Source: JBFHIJ01 sp963678775
GTDB taxonomy: Bacteria; Bacteroidota; Ignavibacteria; Kapaibacteriales; UBA2268
Direction: 5' to 3'
DNA length: 64,000 nucleotides
Assembly: GCA_963678775.2 (NCBI GenBank)
Contig: CAXXGR010000002.1
Span: 310,001 to 374,000, forward strand
The position numbers were made by a program, and so were the translations under genes. Shown here in pieces: positions 45,634 to 54,238 of this stretch. Under the pieces are notes generated by a model. That model was not told where the DNA came from and did not search any database. It worked only from the letters and a program-made list of their open reading frames with translations. How positions within the stretch are numbered: position 1 is the first letter of the stretch; each line of letters starts with the position of its first letter.

Positions 45634-45887
45634 TACTTTCCTCTTGTTTTATAACGTTATAAAAATTTATTTACAAATATAAGGATATTATTTTAATTCA
45701 AAATAAATTTCTTTCAATATAAATAATTTTGATTCGATTTTTTGGAACTTTTATTTATATGCAGCGTATTATTTACTAAATAGAGAAGTATTTTAAATTC
45801 ATATCAATTATTAAAAATATTTATATTATTTTGAGGCATATCAAAAAAACAATCCTTATCATTTGACTCCATTATATAGGAGTACCT
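45634..45887. other. divergent intergenic region lipoprotein / nfeD-like
   Basis: This 254-bp region is extremely AT-rich. Both flanking genes should have their promoters here. No repeat or operator palindrome stands out. Confidence 0.4.
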
Positions 45888-46526
45888 ATGCTTATCTTTT
45901 ATCTGGCATGTCTTCTTTTCGGAGGCATATTACTTGGAGTATCTTTGCTTTCCGGAGGCGGAGATATTGATGGAACAGACGCTTTAGACGGCGGACATGC
46001 CGACTTGCACTCACTTGACACAGACTCAGATTTTGAATTTGACTCAGACACATCTTTAGATCATATAGAGATGTCTGATGCTGATTTGTCGCACGATATG
46101 GATCATCCGACTGATATAGTTAAGTTTTTAAGTTTGAGAAATGTGATTTACTTTACTGCGTTTTACGGCCTAACCGGCACTACTCTGACACTTATGAGTA
46201 TGCCTTGGTTACTTACTTTTATCTCGGCATTAGGGATAGGAACTTTGTCATGGAGCTTTGGTCACCAACTGATGAAATACTTGAAAAATTCAGAGTCAGG
46301 TCAAGCCCTAACAAGTAACTCATTCATTGGGCGAACTGCCAAAGTAGTGTTGCCGTTGAGAAAAGACAAGGTCGGGAAAGTGCTCGTAAGATCCAACAAT
46401 GAAATCAACGAATTGAGGGCAAAAGTATCAGACAGTGCTGATAAAGATGCTTTTCAAATCGGAGAAGAAGTGTTAATTATCGATTTCAGTAAAAACATTT
46501 ATTATGTAGTTAGTACACTAAATTAG
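45888..46526 (+). CDS. NfeD-like/OB-fold membrane protein (YuaF/YqiJ type)
   Basis: This 212-residue protein has an N-terminal membrane helix, an acidic Asp/His-rich loop (about 28-78) and two or three further helices (to about 135). The C-terminal OB-fold domain (about 140-210) has SFIGRTAKVVLPLRKDKVGKVLV and GEEVLIIDFSKNIYYVV. It belongs with the NfeD-like partners of flotillins, and the flotillin gene starts 12 bp later. Together they form membrane microdomain assemblies. SD AGGAG precedes the ATG. Confidence 0.85.
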   Translation: MLIFYLACLLFGGILLGVSLLSGGGDIDGTDALDGGHADLHSLDTDSDFEFDSDTSLDHIEMSDADLSHDMDHPTDIVKFLSLRNVIYFTAFYGLTGTTLTLMSMPWLLTFISALGIGTLSWSFGHQLMKYLKNSESGQALTSNSFIGRTAKVVLPLRKDKVGKVLVRSNNEINELRAKVSDSADKDAFQIGEEVLIIDFSKNIYYVVSTLN

Positions 46527-46538
46527 GAGATTACATCA

Positions 46539-48110
46539 ATGCCCGAATTTATTTTAACGATGGTTGTTTTGGGTGCTTTTGCACTAATCGTAATATTTTT
46601 TGCCGTAAGCAAATTATTACTTATTTCGCAGCCAAATGAAGTAATTATTCTATCCGGTAGAAAAAGAACTATGCCGGATGGTACAGTTGTCGGATATAGA
46701 ATTATCAAAGGCGGCAGAGCTTTGCGACTACCGTTCTTGGAAAAAGCTTCCAGGATGTCTTTGGAAACTATTCCGATAGAGCTTTCCGTAAGCAATGCTT
46801 ACTCAAAAGGCGGTATTCCGCTTATTATTGACGCTATTGCCAATATCAAAATCAACTCTAAAGAGCCTGACTTTGGCAATGCAGTAGAAAGATTTTTGAC
46901 AATGAGCGAGTCTGATATACATGCCATCGCCAAAGAAACTTTAGAAGGTAACTTGCGTGGCGTACTGGCAGCTCTTACTCCTGAGGAAGTCAATGAAGAC
47001 AGATTGAAATTTGCTGATACTTTAATGGAAGAAGCTGATATTGATTTACAGAAACTTGGTTTGCAGTTAGACACTCTAAAAATTACTAATATCAGTGACG
47101 AATCAGGCTACCTTAACTCTATTGGTCGCGGAAAAACTGCTGAAGTAATAGCAAGAGCTAAAAAAGCTGAAGCTGAGAAAAATGCTGAATCGCAAGAAGC
47201 GGAAGCTGCATCGCACGAAAGAGCAGAAAGAGCAAAGATAATTGCCAGACAAAATATCGAACAGGCAAGAATTGAAACTGATCAGCAAATTGCTATTTCT
47301 GAAGCTAATAAGACTGCCGCTACTCAGGAAGCTGAAGCTAAGTCACGAGAAAGAGCAGAAAAAGCACAGGTAGAAGCAGAGCAAAACGTGCTTATCTCAA
47401 AATCTATTAAAGAAGCTGAAGCCAGAGAAACTGAAGCTTTAGCTAAAGCTCGCTACGAGCAAGCTCAGGCGGTATCGCAACGCGACATCGAATCAGCTCA
47501 AATTGAAGCTAATAAGATTATACAAGTTAATCGCGCTTTAGCTGACCAAAATGTTGAAATCGAAAATAACAATTTAAGGCTAAAAAAAGCTGACCTTGAA
47601 AAAATTGCTATCGTAAGAGAGCAGGAAGCTGCTGTTGCCGGCGAAAAAGCAAAAGCTAAGTTCGAGCAGGAATTAGAAACTGAAAGAATCGACTTGCAAC
47701 AAAAAAGACTAATGGCTGACGTTATAGAACCGGCGAAAGCTCGCAAAGAAGCAGCAGAGCTTGAAGCAAAAGGTCAGGCAGCTTCTATTATTGAAAATGG
47801 TAATGCCGAAATCGAAGTGCTTAAACGCATGATTGATACTTACAAAACTGCTGACGGCAGTGGCGATAAAATTCTTATGCTCAAAATGCTTCCTGAAATT
47901 ATTGATAAACTTACTTCAACTATTCAGGGCATCACTATCGATAAAATTACTATGGTTGACAACGGCGGTGATAGCAGTGGCAACCAAATTCAAAAATTAG
48001 TAAATCAGTTGCCCGGCTCTGTAGTTTCTTTATCTGAAATGCTTGAAAATGCAACAGGAGTAGACATCCTTAGCCATTTCAAAAAAGATAAAGACACAAA
48101 CGCCGAATAA
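46539..48110 (+). CDS. flotillin-family protein (YuaG/YqiK type)
   Basis: This 523-residue protein has one N-terminal membrane helix (about 5-27), an SPFH/PHB domain (about 30-200; ISQPNEVIILSGRK, RMSLETIPIELSVSNAY) and a long coiled-coil region rich in Ala/Glu (about 200-410, many EAEAA-type repeats). A C-terminal domain (about 415-523) with LKMLPEIIDKLTSTIQGI completes it. Flotillins scaffold membrane domains. The gene is co-transcribed with the NfeD-like gene and followed by a terminator. Confidence 0.95.
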   Translation: MPEFILTMVVLGAFALIVIFFAVSKLLLISQPNEVIILSGRKRTMPDGTVVGYRIIKGGRALRLPFLEKASRMSLETIPIELSVSNAYSKGGIPLIIDAIANIKINSKEPDFGNAVERFLTMSESDIHAIAKETLEGNLRGVLAALTPEEVNEDRLKFADTLMEEADIDLQKLGLQLDTLKITNISDESGYLNSIGRGKTAEVIARAKKAEAEKNAESQEAEAASHERAERAKIIARQNIEQARIETDQQIAISEANKTAATQEAEAKSRERAEKAQVEAEQNVLISKSIKEAEARETEALAKARYEQAQAVSQRDIESAQIEANKIIQVNRALADQNVEIENNNLRLKKADLEKIAIVREQEAAVAGEKAKAKFEQELETERIDLQQKRLMADVIEPAKARKEAAELEAKGQAASIIENGNAEIEVLKRMIDTYKTADGSGDKILMLKMLPEIIDKLTSTIQGITIDKITMVDNGGDSSGNQIQKLVNQLPGSVVSLSEMLENATGVDILSHFKKDKDTNAE

Positions 48111-48139
48111 AAAACTCAATGATATGCTTTGATAAAATT

Positions 48140-48173
48140 AATCTCCCCGCAAGGATTTGTAGGGAGATTTTTT
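48140..48173 (+). terminator. flotillin operon terminator
   Basis: AATCTCCC (48140-48147) pairs with GGGAGATT (48162-48169), followed by a T run. Confidence 0.85.
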
Positions 48174-48180
48174 GTAATCT

Positions 48181-48340
48181 TATTGTACTTTGGAGATGTA
48201 AAGTATAATATAGATATCCTTATTGTACTTTGAATACGTAAAGTATAATATAGATATCCTTATTGTACTTTAGAGACGTAAAGTATAATATAATTATTCT
48301 TATTGTACTTTGGGGACGTAAAGTATAATATAAAAGATTC
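48181..48340. repeat. four tandem 40-bp hairpin repeats
   Basis: Four head-to-tail units start at 48181, 48221, 48261 and 48301. Each unit opens TATTGTACTTT and, after an 8-nt loop, has AAAGTATAATATA. The arms form an 11-bp stem with one G-U pair. The stem arms are identical in all four units, while the loops differ (GGAGATGT, GAATACGT, AGAGACGT, GGGGACGT). They sit between the convergent flotillin terminator and the hutD-like gene. No spacers, so not a CRISPR array. Confidence 0.95.
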
Positions 48341-48353
48341 ATATTATATTATT

Positions 48354-48935
48354 TTAGCCCCAAACATATACAGCAGCAATAAGAGCTTCACAGTCGCTAA
48401 TAATTGAGATCTCTTCAGAATTCAAATCTTCTACAGATAAAAACTCACCCGATTGCATTATTACACTACCGGTTGGCATGATAAATTGTGCATTGCCTTT
48501 ATACAGATAGAAAAAGGCTTTACAAATACCTTGCTCAGGTATAAAGCATACTGAATTTTCTTCGCTGATTCGCCAATGACTAACCTCGGCTTTCGTTGAG
48601 CCTGTAGTCATAAGGTTGAAGTCCGTACACTTACCTTTACATCTTGTAGCGAGATCACCCGGAAAGAAATGTACCTGCCAAGGTGTCAAGACTATAGGCT
48701 CTTTGTCTTCATGAGTTAGTTTTATATCGCCCATTAATGTCATAATCTGCCTGCTAACACCTGTTAATAATGTAAAGTCCGATTCTTCCAAATCGACACT
48801 TGCAGTGCTGATTCGGAATTCAAAATCTTTTGTTTTATAATCTGAGTTTTCCGGGTAGATATAGAGCTGAGCGGTAGTTCCGCCCGCCCAGTGTCCGATT
48901 TGGAAATCAGTTTTTGAAAGATGTTTGCAAAGCAT
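48354..48935 (-). CDS. HutD/Ves-family cupin-like protein
   Basis: This 193-residue protein has the HutD family start LSKTDFQIGHWAGGTTAQLYIYPENS, then FRISTASVDLEESDFTLLTGVSRQIMTL and the cupin-like core with FFPGDLATRCKG. HutD proteins are bicupins, sometimes linked to histidine use and in other cases of unknown role; no hut genes are near. Its first about 118 bp (the protein N-terminus) are copied twice more to the right, at 51047 and 52870, as part of the cassette borders. It is the original left neighbour of the M24 peptidase gene. Confidence 0.85.
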   Translation of the reverse strand: MLCKHLSKTDFQIGHWAGGTTAQLYIYPENSDYKTKDFEFRISTASVDLEESDFTLLTGVSRQIMTLMGDIKLTHEDKEPIVLTPWQVHFFPGDLATRCKGKCTDFNLMTTGSTKAEVSHWRISEENSVCFIPEQGICKAFFYLYKGNAQFIMPTGSVIMQSGEFLSVEDLNSEEISIISDCEALIAAVYVWG

Positions 48936-49110
48936 AGCATTATCTCAAGAGGATTGTAAAATATCTTTACAAAATAATAAAAGAAGAAACACAAACTCCA
49001 AAAAAAAGGAGCACCAAACAGTACCCCTTTATAATCATATCTATTTTATTTAGAGCTTATCCAATAATTATCAGTTCGTCAGGAGCATCCGTAAGTTTAA
49101 CGCCGCCACT
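48818..49110. repeat. cassette border repeat, copy 1 (resident, overlaps hutD 5' end)
   Basis: This about 293-bp direct repeat spans the N-terminal codons of the hutD-like gene, the intergenic region and the last about 40 bp of an M24 peptidase gene copy. It is almost identical to 51047-51340 and 52870-53161. To its right, similarity with copy 2 continues at roughly 90 percent through 49400 into gene A. The pepP-like tail in copies 1 and 2 reads GTRSGG where the intact peptidase has VTRGGG. Confidence 0.9.
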
Positions 49111-49340
49111 TCGCGTACCTTGGATCATCCTTTTTAGATATATATTCTTATGCTATTTAAATCTATCTACAATATAGTTGTCATTTTACAGAGTATTATT
49201 ATGATTAATAGAATATTTTATTTATATTTATTCCTCATTCATATTGCAATATTAAATTTTATCAATAGCTATAACATAATATACATAGGTCTATCCGGAT
49301 ACTAATTTTCCAAATATTTATAAATTAAAGGACTAAACAA

Positions 49341-50192
49341 ATGAAAATGATTCTAACCGGACTGCTACTCCTAAGTGCAGTCCCAATTTTTGCGCAAGAC
49401 TCGCTCTCTTACGAAGAGTTGCCGGAGTGTTTTTTTGAGGTAGATCAAAAATCTACTCATGATTTTATGAACGATTTTCAACGTGAGGTCGGAATTGATA
49501 CTTGTGATAAATCCGACCTGTTACAAAGGCAAGGACTACATGAATGGCCCAAACCGCTCGATCATATCAATAGTCTTGGGTTGGTAGATGTTTTTTTTGA
49601 AGAACTGATTGATAGCAATGCAATATACAGTAATCAATTTATTGCAATTAATCTGGGGAGCCAATTTGAACTACATAATATTGTCAAGCCTGCAACTGAA
49701 CTAATAGATGTAATAAAAATATCAGCCGATGATATAAAGGATAATTATAGCAATCTCTTTGCTGAACTAAAGAATAAATTAGACCAGATTGGGAGCTATG
49801 AAATATACGCTTATGCTTATCATAAAATAGAAGAGGGTGAATTCGAGCCATATTTTTTGGCTATTAGTTTCAATAAGTATGTTTCTTTCAAACATATTGA
49901 AGAGCTACTCACGACTTTAGAATTACATATTCACGATAAAGTAGTTCAACCACCTAATTCTGTAATTGATAAACCAAGTAAAAATCTTCAAATTCTTGAT
50001 AATAACATCATCCTCTCAGACATCAAAGAAGCAGGCGACTACACCATTTTTGACATAAGAGGTGCTCAACTTAAATCAGGCAGGCTTGAAATAGGAACTG
50101 ATAATATTATTGATATAAGTAGCTTAAGAGCAGGTGTTTATTTCCTACGAACACCTGAAGGAATTTTAAAATTTTTGAAAGAGATAGAATAG
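49341..50192 (+). CDS. cassette protein A1: secreted protein with T9SS-like tail
   Basis: This 283-residue protein has a signal peptide (1-18) and an N-terminal segment identical to that of A2 (the first about 34 residues, differing at one or two positions: SLSYEELPECFFEV). After that the two proteins diverge strongly, though shared points such as GIDTC, IYSN and SFNKYVS remain. The last about 65 residues resemble a T9SS sorting domain (NNIILSDIKEAGD, IFDIRGAQLKSG, LRAGVYFLRT). I recognise no enzyme family. B1 starts on its stop codon (GTG overlapping TAG by one base), so translation is coupled. Confidence 0.75.
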   Translation: MKMILTGLLLLSAVPIFAQDSLSYEELPECFFEVDQKSTHDFMNDFQREVGIDTCDKSDLLQRQGLHEWPKPLDHINSLGLVDVFFEELIDSNAIYSNQFIAINLGSQFELHNIVKPATELIDVIKISADDIKDNYSNLFAELKNKLDQIGSYEIYAYAYHKIEEGEFEPYFLAISFNKYVSFKHIEELLTTLELHIHDKVVQPPNSVIDKPSKNLQILDNNIILSDIKEAGDYTIFDIRGAQLKSGRLEIGTDNIIDISSLRAGVYFLRTPEGILKFLKEIE

Positions 50193-51046
50193 TGAAACAC
50201 GTTTTTATTTTGATATTTTTTAGTACTTTGATTTTGAAACTAAATAGTCAAGAAATATCTTGGTCTAAAATTCAGGAACAATTAGACACATTTAACTATC
50301 AGCTTGATACTACAGGTCTCAATGGAGAATATGATTTCCGTACTTTAAACAGCAGGCTAAGCTCTAAGACAAATATTTTTCTTTCTTCAAAAGAAATCCT
50401 GTTTTCAAATCCTGTCAAAGACAATTACTACTCTTTAGACGAAGTTGAACATCAGGACGTCAAAACTAAGTTAGAATTTATTGCAGCACAATTTTCTACT
50501 TTTAATTTGAAATTTATTAGAGAAGGATCTGGAAAATTTAAACAACATTTTGAATTATCCTTTGATTCTTATGTTCCTTGCCAAAGAATTTCTAACACCT
50601 TCTTAAACAATCAGTACGCAACGATTCTATTTGAGCCCATTATATGTGAATATACATATATTCCGAACGAAAGGAGTTTAATTCCTTATATTGGGCTTGA
50701 TCAAATTCAAAGCTCTGAAGCTAGTACATTCTTTACTAGAAATTATCACAAGAGAGGTTGGCATTGGGAACATTATTCACTCAGAACGCCTATTGCTTGG
50801 GAAATAACAAAAGGTAGTAAAGATATTGTTCATATTATTGGATATGATTTTTAAGCAACGTATGATTTTATATGCTCCGATGTTGAAATTAAAGAAACAC
50901 CATATGATAATGGCAATTGGTTGCATAGTCAAGACTTTTGGAATGGAATATATAATAGTGAAGTAAACAATAATTACTATAAACAAGTTAATATGTTCTT
51001 CCTGTTCACTTTGTTTGCAATTGGACAAGCTAGAGACAACAATAGT
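50192..51046 (+). pseudogene. cassette gene B1: interrupted subtilase-like secreted protein
   Basis: The reading frame starts at a GTG (50192), has a signal peptide (MKHVFILIFFSTLILKLNS) and runs 220 residues to a TAA at 50852-50854. The frame then continues open to the border repeat at 51047. In the sister copy B2 this codon is TCA, so the stop is a point mutation. The segment TPIAWEITKGSKDIVHIIGYDF resembles the start of an S8 domain (compare AAWDIQKGNAEVTIAIVDSG in the local protease), but the catalytic Asp position is altered and the His and Ser parts are missing. It is truncated by the border. Confidence 0.65.
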
Positions 51047-51340
51047 ATTCAAAATCTTTTGTTTTATAATCTGAGTTTTCCGGGTAGATATAGAGCTCGG
51101 TAGTAGTTCCGCCCGCCCAGTGTCCGATTTGGAAATCAGTTTTTGAAAGATGTTTGCAAAGCATAGCATTATCTCAAGAGGATTGTAAAATATCTTTACA
51201 AAATAATAAAAGAAGAAACACAAACTCCAAAAAAAAGGAGCACCAAACAGTACCCCTTTAATAATCATATCTATTTTATTTAGAGCTTATCCAATAATTA
51301 TCAGTTCGTCAGGAGCATCCGTAAGTTTAACGCCGCCACT
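51047..51340. repeat. cassette border repeat, copy 2
   Basis: This direct repeat of the hutD-start/peptidase-end border lies in the middle of the array, between B1 and A2. It differs from copies 1 and 3 at a short patch near 51092-51102 (GAGCTCGGTAGTAG instead of GAGCTGAGCGGTAG). Similarity to copy 1 continues rightward to about 51665 into the A2 signal peptide codons. Confidence 0.92.
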
Positions 51341-51566
51341 TCGCGTACCTTGGATTATCCTTTTTAAATATATATTCTGATGCTATTTAAATCTATCTAC
51401 AATATAGTTGCCATTTTATATAGAATTATTATGATTAATAGAATATTTTGTTTATATTTATTCCTAATTCATATAGCAATATTAATTTTTATCTATATCT
51501 ATAATATACATAGGTCTATCTGGATACTAAATTTTCCCAATATTTATAAATTAAAGGACTAAACAA
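51341..51566 (+). promoter_or_regulatory. shared leader region of cassette gene A2
   Basis: This about 226-bp AT-rich leader is roughly 90 percent identical to 49111-49340 before A1, apart from small indels and a few substitutions. It includes AATTAAAGGACTAAAC just before the start. It should hold the promoter and ribosome-binding site (AAAGGA, about 10 nt upstream) for the cassette genes. Confidence 0.5.
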
Positions 51567-52412
51567 ATGAAAATGATTCTAACCGGATTGCTACTCCTAA
51601 GTGCAGTCCCAATTTTTGCGCAAGACTCGCTCTCTTACGAAGAGTTTCCTGAATGTTTTTTTGAGGTAGCTGCTAGTTATCAAAAATCACATACAGAAGA
51701 GGAATTTAGTAAGGAAAGAATAATTGGTATTGACACTTGTAATAGTAGTGAGATTTTATATAGACCATCTTGGCCTACTCCTGTCAATGAGAATAAGAAT
51801 ATGTTGCTTTATTCTCAATATAAATACGATTTAAGAAAACAAAATAAGATATATTCCAATTACTTGTTTAGTGGATTTTACGAAAATCACTTTGAGTCTT
51901 TGTTTGATGAAGTTGATGAATATCATGATATAAAAGAAGGTAGTATAGAACAATTCCGAGATGACTTTCCTGAGATAAAGGAATTTTTTAAAAATCTTAA
52001 AGATTCAATAGGTGATTTCAAAATCTATTTTCAGAATTACAAGTATAATGACAATGGTAAATATGATATCTTAGGTTTTAGCTTAGTATTTGATAAAATA
52101 GTATCTCTTGGATTCTTGCAAAATAATCTTGCAGAACTGAAAGTTTATTTTGCGGATACTTATTTTACAGCTGATTTAGAGTCTATTGAAGAACAAAAAA
52201 GTTTTTTGGTTGAGCAAAATTCAAATATAATTAAGTTGACGAATATACAAAACATTTTAGATATAAAAATATACGACATTAGAGGAGCACTGCTTGATTC
52301 TTTTAATGATATTCATGCTACAACTTATGTAATAGATATGAATAGTTATGGAGCAGGAGTTTTCTTTATACAAATAAATAATTTAATAATATCATATAAT
52401 GGAGTTATTTAA
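51567..52412 (+). CDS. cassette protein A2: secreted protein with T9SS-like tail
   Basis: This 281-residue protein has a signal peptide and first about 34 residues nearly identical to A1 (SLSYEEFPECFFEV), then a diverged body. Overall it aligns to A1 throughout but at low identity (about one in four residues by eye). It shares GIDTC, IYSN, a helical core (RDDFPEIKEFFKNLKDSIGD) and the tail IYDIRGALLDS...GAGVFFIQ. T9SS export is suggested by that tail. No catalytic motif is seen. B2 begins 2 bp after its stop. Confidence 0.75.
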   Translation: MKMILTGLLLLSAVPIFAQDSLSYEEFPECFFEVAASYQKSHTEEEFSKERIIGIDTCNSSEILYRPSWPTPVNENKNMLLYSQYKYDLRKQNKIYSNYLFSGFYENHFESLFDEVDEYHDIKEGSIEQFRDDFPEIKEFFKNLKDSIGDFKIYFQNYKYNDNGKYDILGFSLVFDKIVSLGFLQNNLAELKVYFADTYFTADLESIEEQKSFLVEQNSNIIKLTNIQNILDIKIYDIRGALLDSFNDIHATTYVIDMNSYGAGVFFIQINNLIISYNGVI

Positions 52413-52414
52413 GG

Positions 52415-52796
52415 ATGAACTATAAAGTTATACTTTTAATATTAATCTACATAGGTAACAATAAATAGCAAAACCAGTTATATTCCAAATGAAAGGTCAT
52501 TAGTTCCATTCACGGAACTTACCAAAATTGAATCAATAGGAACAAATCAATTTTACCCACGAAATTATCATAGTCGGGGATGGCATTGGGCACATTATTC
52601 TTTGAGAACGCCAATTGCTTGGGAAATTACAAAAGGTAGTAAAGATATTGTTCATATTATTGGATATGATTTTTCAGCACCGTATGATTTTATATGCTCC
52701 GATGTTGAAATTAAAGAAACACCATATGAAAATGGCAATTGGTTGCATAGTCAAGACTTTTGGAATGGAATATATAATAGTGAAGTAAAACAATAA
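52415..52796 (+). pseudogene. cassette gene B2: deleted subtilase-like remnant
   Basis: An ATG at 52415 opens a signal-like peptide (MNYKVILLILIYIGNN) that stops after 17 codons at TAG. From about 52459, in another frame, the sequence matches the C-terminal half of B1 (SYIPNERSLVPF, RNYHSRGWHWAHYSLRTPIA, then a near-identical stretch), so about 430 bp of the middle are deleted. The frame passes the TCA where B1 has a stop, then ends at 52796, where a one-base insertion shifts it. It cannot make a full protein. Confidence 0.7.
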
Positions 52797-52869
52797 TTAC
52801 TATAAACAAGTTAATATGTTCTTCCTGTTCACTTTGTTTGCAATTGGACAAGCTAGAGACAACAATAGT

Positions 52870-53161
52870 ATTCAAAATCTTTTGTTTTATAATCTGAGTT
52901 TTCCGGGTAGATATAGAGCTGAGCGGTAGTTCCGCCCGCCCAGTGTCCGATTTGGAAATCAGTTTTTGAAAGATGTTTGCAAAGCATAGCATTATCTCAA
53001 GAGGATTGTAAAATATCTTTACAAAATAATAAAAGAAGAAACACAAACTCCAAAAAAAGGAGCACCAAACAGTACCCCTTTAATAATCATATCTATTTTA
53101 TTTAGAGCTTATCCAATAATTATCAGTTCGTCAGGAGCATCCGTAAGTTTAACGCCGCCAC
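52870..53161. repeat. cassette border repeat, copy 3
   Basis: This last copy of the border is identical or nearly so to copy 1, including the hutD start region. Here it runs straight into the intact M24 peptidase gene (53109 onward on the minus strand). It marks the right end of the array. The hutD codons inside it are only a fragment. Confidence 0.92.
53052..53078 (-). terminator. possible peptidase gene terminator
   Basis: On the minus strand a GGGGTAC arm pairs with GTGCTCC and is followed by seven T, about 30 bp past the M24 peptidase stop. The same hairpin is carried in the other border copies (near 49003 and 51231). Confidence 0.6.
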
Positions 53162-54221
53162 CACGAGTCACTTGAATCATATCTTCAACTCTCATTCCAA
53201 ATTTCCCGGGAATATAAACGCCCGGCTCTATCGCCAAGACTGCATTTTCAGGGATAATTTGGTCATCCATTCTATATGTTATTGTCGGTATTTCGTGTGC
53301 TTCCAGTCCAATGCCATGACCAAGGCTATGCTTGAAATAGCTACTATAGCCGGCTTCGGCGATTAAGTCTCTTGCCATGCCGTCTAAATGTTTACCGTTC
53401 ATAGCAGGTCTAACACCTTCAATTGCTTTTTGTTGGGCATTACGGAGCATAGCGTATACATCTTTTTGCTCTTTAGTAGCTTTGCCGACAGCAATAGTTC
53501 TTGTGATATCAGAGCAGAAACCATTTACTTTAAATCCAAAATCCATGATAATGACATCGCCTTTTTTAATTTGCCTGTCAGTAGGCTTGCCATGCACAAA
53601 AGCACCACGTTCGCCACTGGCAACAATGATATCAAACGACTCGTCCTCAGCACCTAACTTTCTGCCTCTGTAAGAGATTTCCGCAGCAATTTCTTTTTCA
53701 GTTTTACCCGGTTCTATAAATTCAAGCATTTCTTTATAAACTGCTTCAGCTATTGCCGCAGCTTTTTTAAGAGATTCTAACTCCTCATCGGCTTTTGGTT
53801 GGGTGAACGGCTCGACAAGGTTAGAAGCAGGTTTGAATTTGATAGGTCTGATTTGGTTTCTGATATTAATAGCCGCAGAATATTCCAAATGATCAGCCTC
53901 AAAACCCAAAGAAACTGTTTTTTTCAAAATTTTATTATCAATAGCATAAGTCCAAGGGTCGCGAGTAATGTGAGTGTGCAAATTTGGCAAATCGTAAAGC
54001 TCTTCTTTTATTTGTTCTTCATATCTATCATCAGTGAGCAGGTGAAGCTCTTCTTCCATGATAAATAGAATTGCATTAGAGCCGGAGAAATTTGTCATGT
54101 ATCTGATATTAGGTAAATGTGTAAGCACAAGCGCTTCTACTTTATGGTCTTCCATAGTAAAACGCAGCTGGCTCAATCGAATATCGATTAGTTGTGGGTA
54201 TTTGTTATTTCCGGTACTCAT
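53109..54221 (-). CDS. Xaa-Pro aminopeptidase-type M24 metallopeptidase
   Basis: This 370-residue protein has an N-terminal creatinase-like domain (1-135) and the M24 pita-bread domain with metal ligands in IIMDFGFKVNGFCSDITR (two Asp), HSLGHGIGLEAHE (His), and AIEPGVYIPGKFGMRVED (Glu pair). It removes N-terminal residues next to proline or acts as a prolidase-like enzyme. It reads in the same direction as guaB upstream (17-bp gap), so it is probably in that operon. The copied 3' tail of a related gene forms part of the cassette border repeats. Confidence 0.93.
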   Translation of the reverse strand: MSTGNNKYPQLIDIRLSQLRFTMEDHKVEALVLTHLPNIRYMTNFSGSNAILFIMEEELHLLTDDRYEEQIKEELYDLPNLHTHITRDPWTYAIDNKILKKTVSLGFEADHLEYSAAINIRNQIRPIKFKPASNLVEPFTQPKADEELESLKKAAAIAEAVYKEMLEFIEPGKTEKEIAAEISYRGRKLGAEDESFDIIVASGERGAFVHGKPTDRQIKKGDVIIMDFGFKVNGFCSDITRTIAVGKATKEQKDVYAMLRNAQQKAIEGVRPAMNGKHLDGMARDLIAEAGYSSYFKHSLGHGIGLEAHEIPTITYRMDDQIIPENAVLAIEPGVYIPGKFGMRVEDMIQVTRGGGVKLTDAPDELIIIG

Positions 54222-54238
54222 AGTTTTGGCTGCTATTA

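Noticed and set aside
48181..48340. CRISPR array at the 40-bp repeats
   Set aside because: The units are contiguous with no unique spacers between them, and no cas genes are present.
51380..51562. A 60-residue ORF in the A2 leader
   Set aside because: AT-rich hydrophobic frame in a non-coding leader; the same frame is disrupted in the A1 leader.
48764..53046. Leftward ORFs beginning MCFFFYYFVKIFYNP in the border copies
   Set aside because: They are out-of-frame readings through the hutD 5' fragment and intergenic sequence, repeated only because the border is repeated.
48818..53161. Integron or phage integration reading of the cassette array
   Set aside because: No integrase, attC-like folded site or phage gene is seen; the repeats are long homologous segments, not short att cores.
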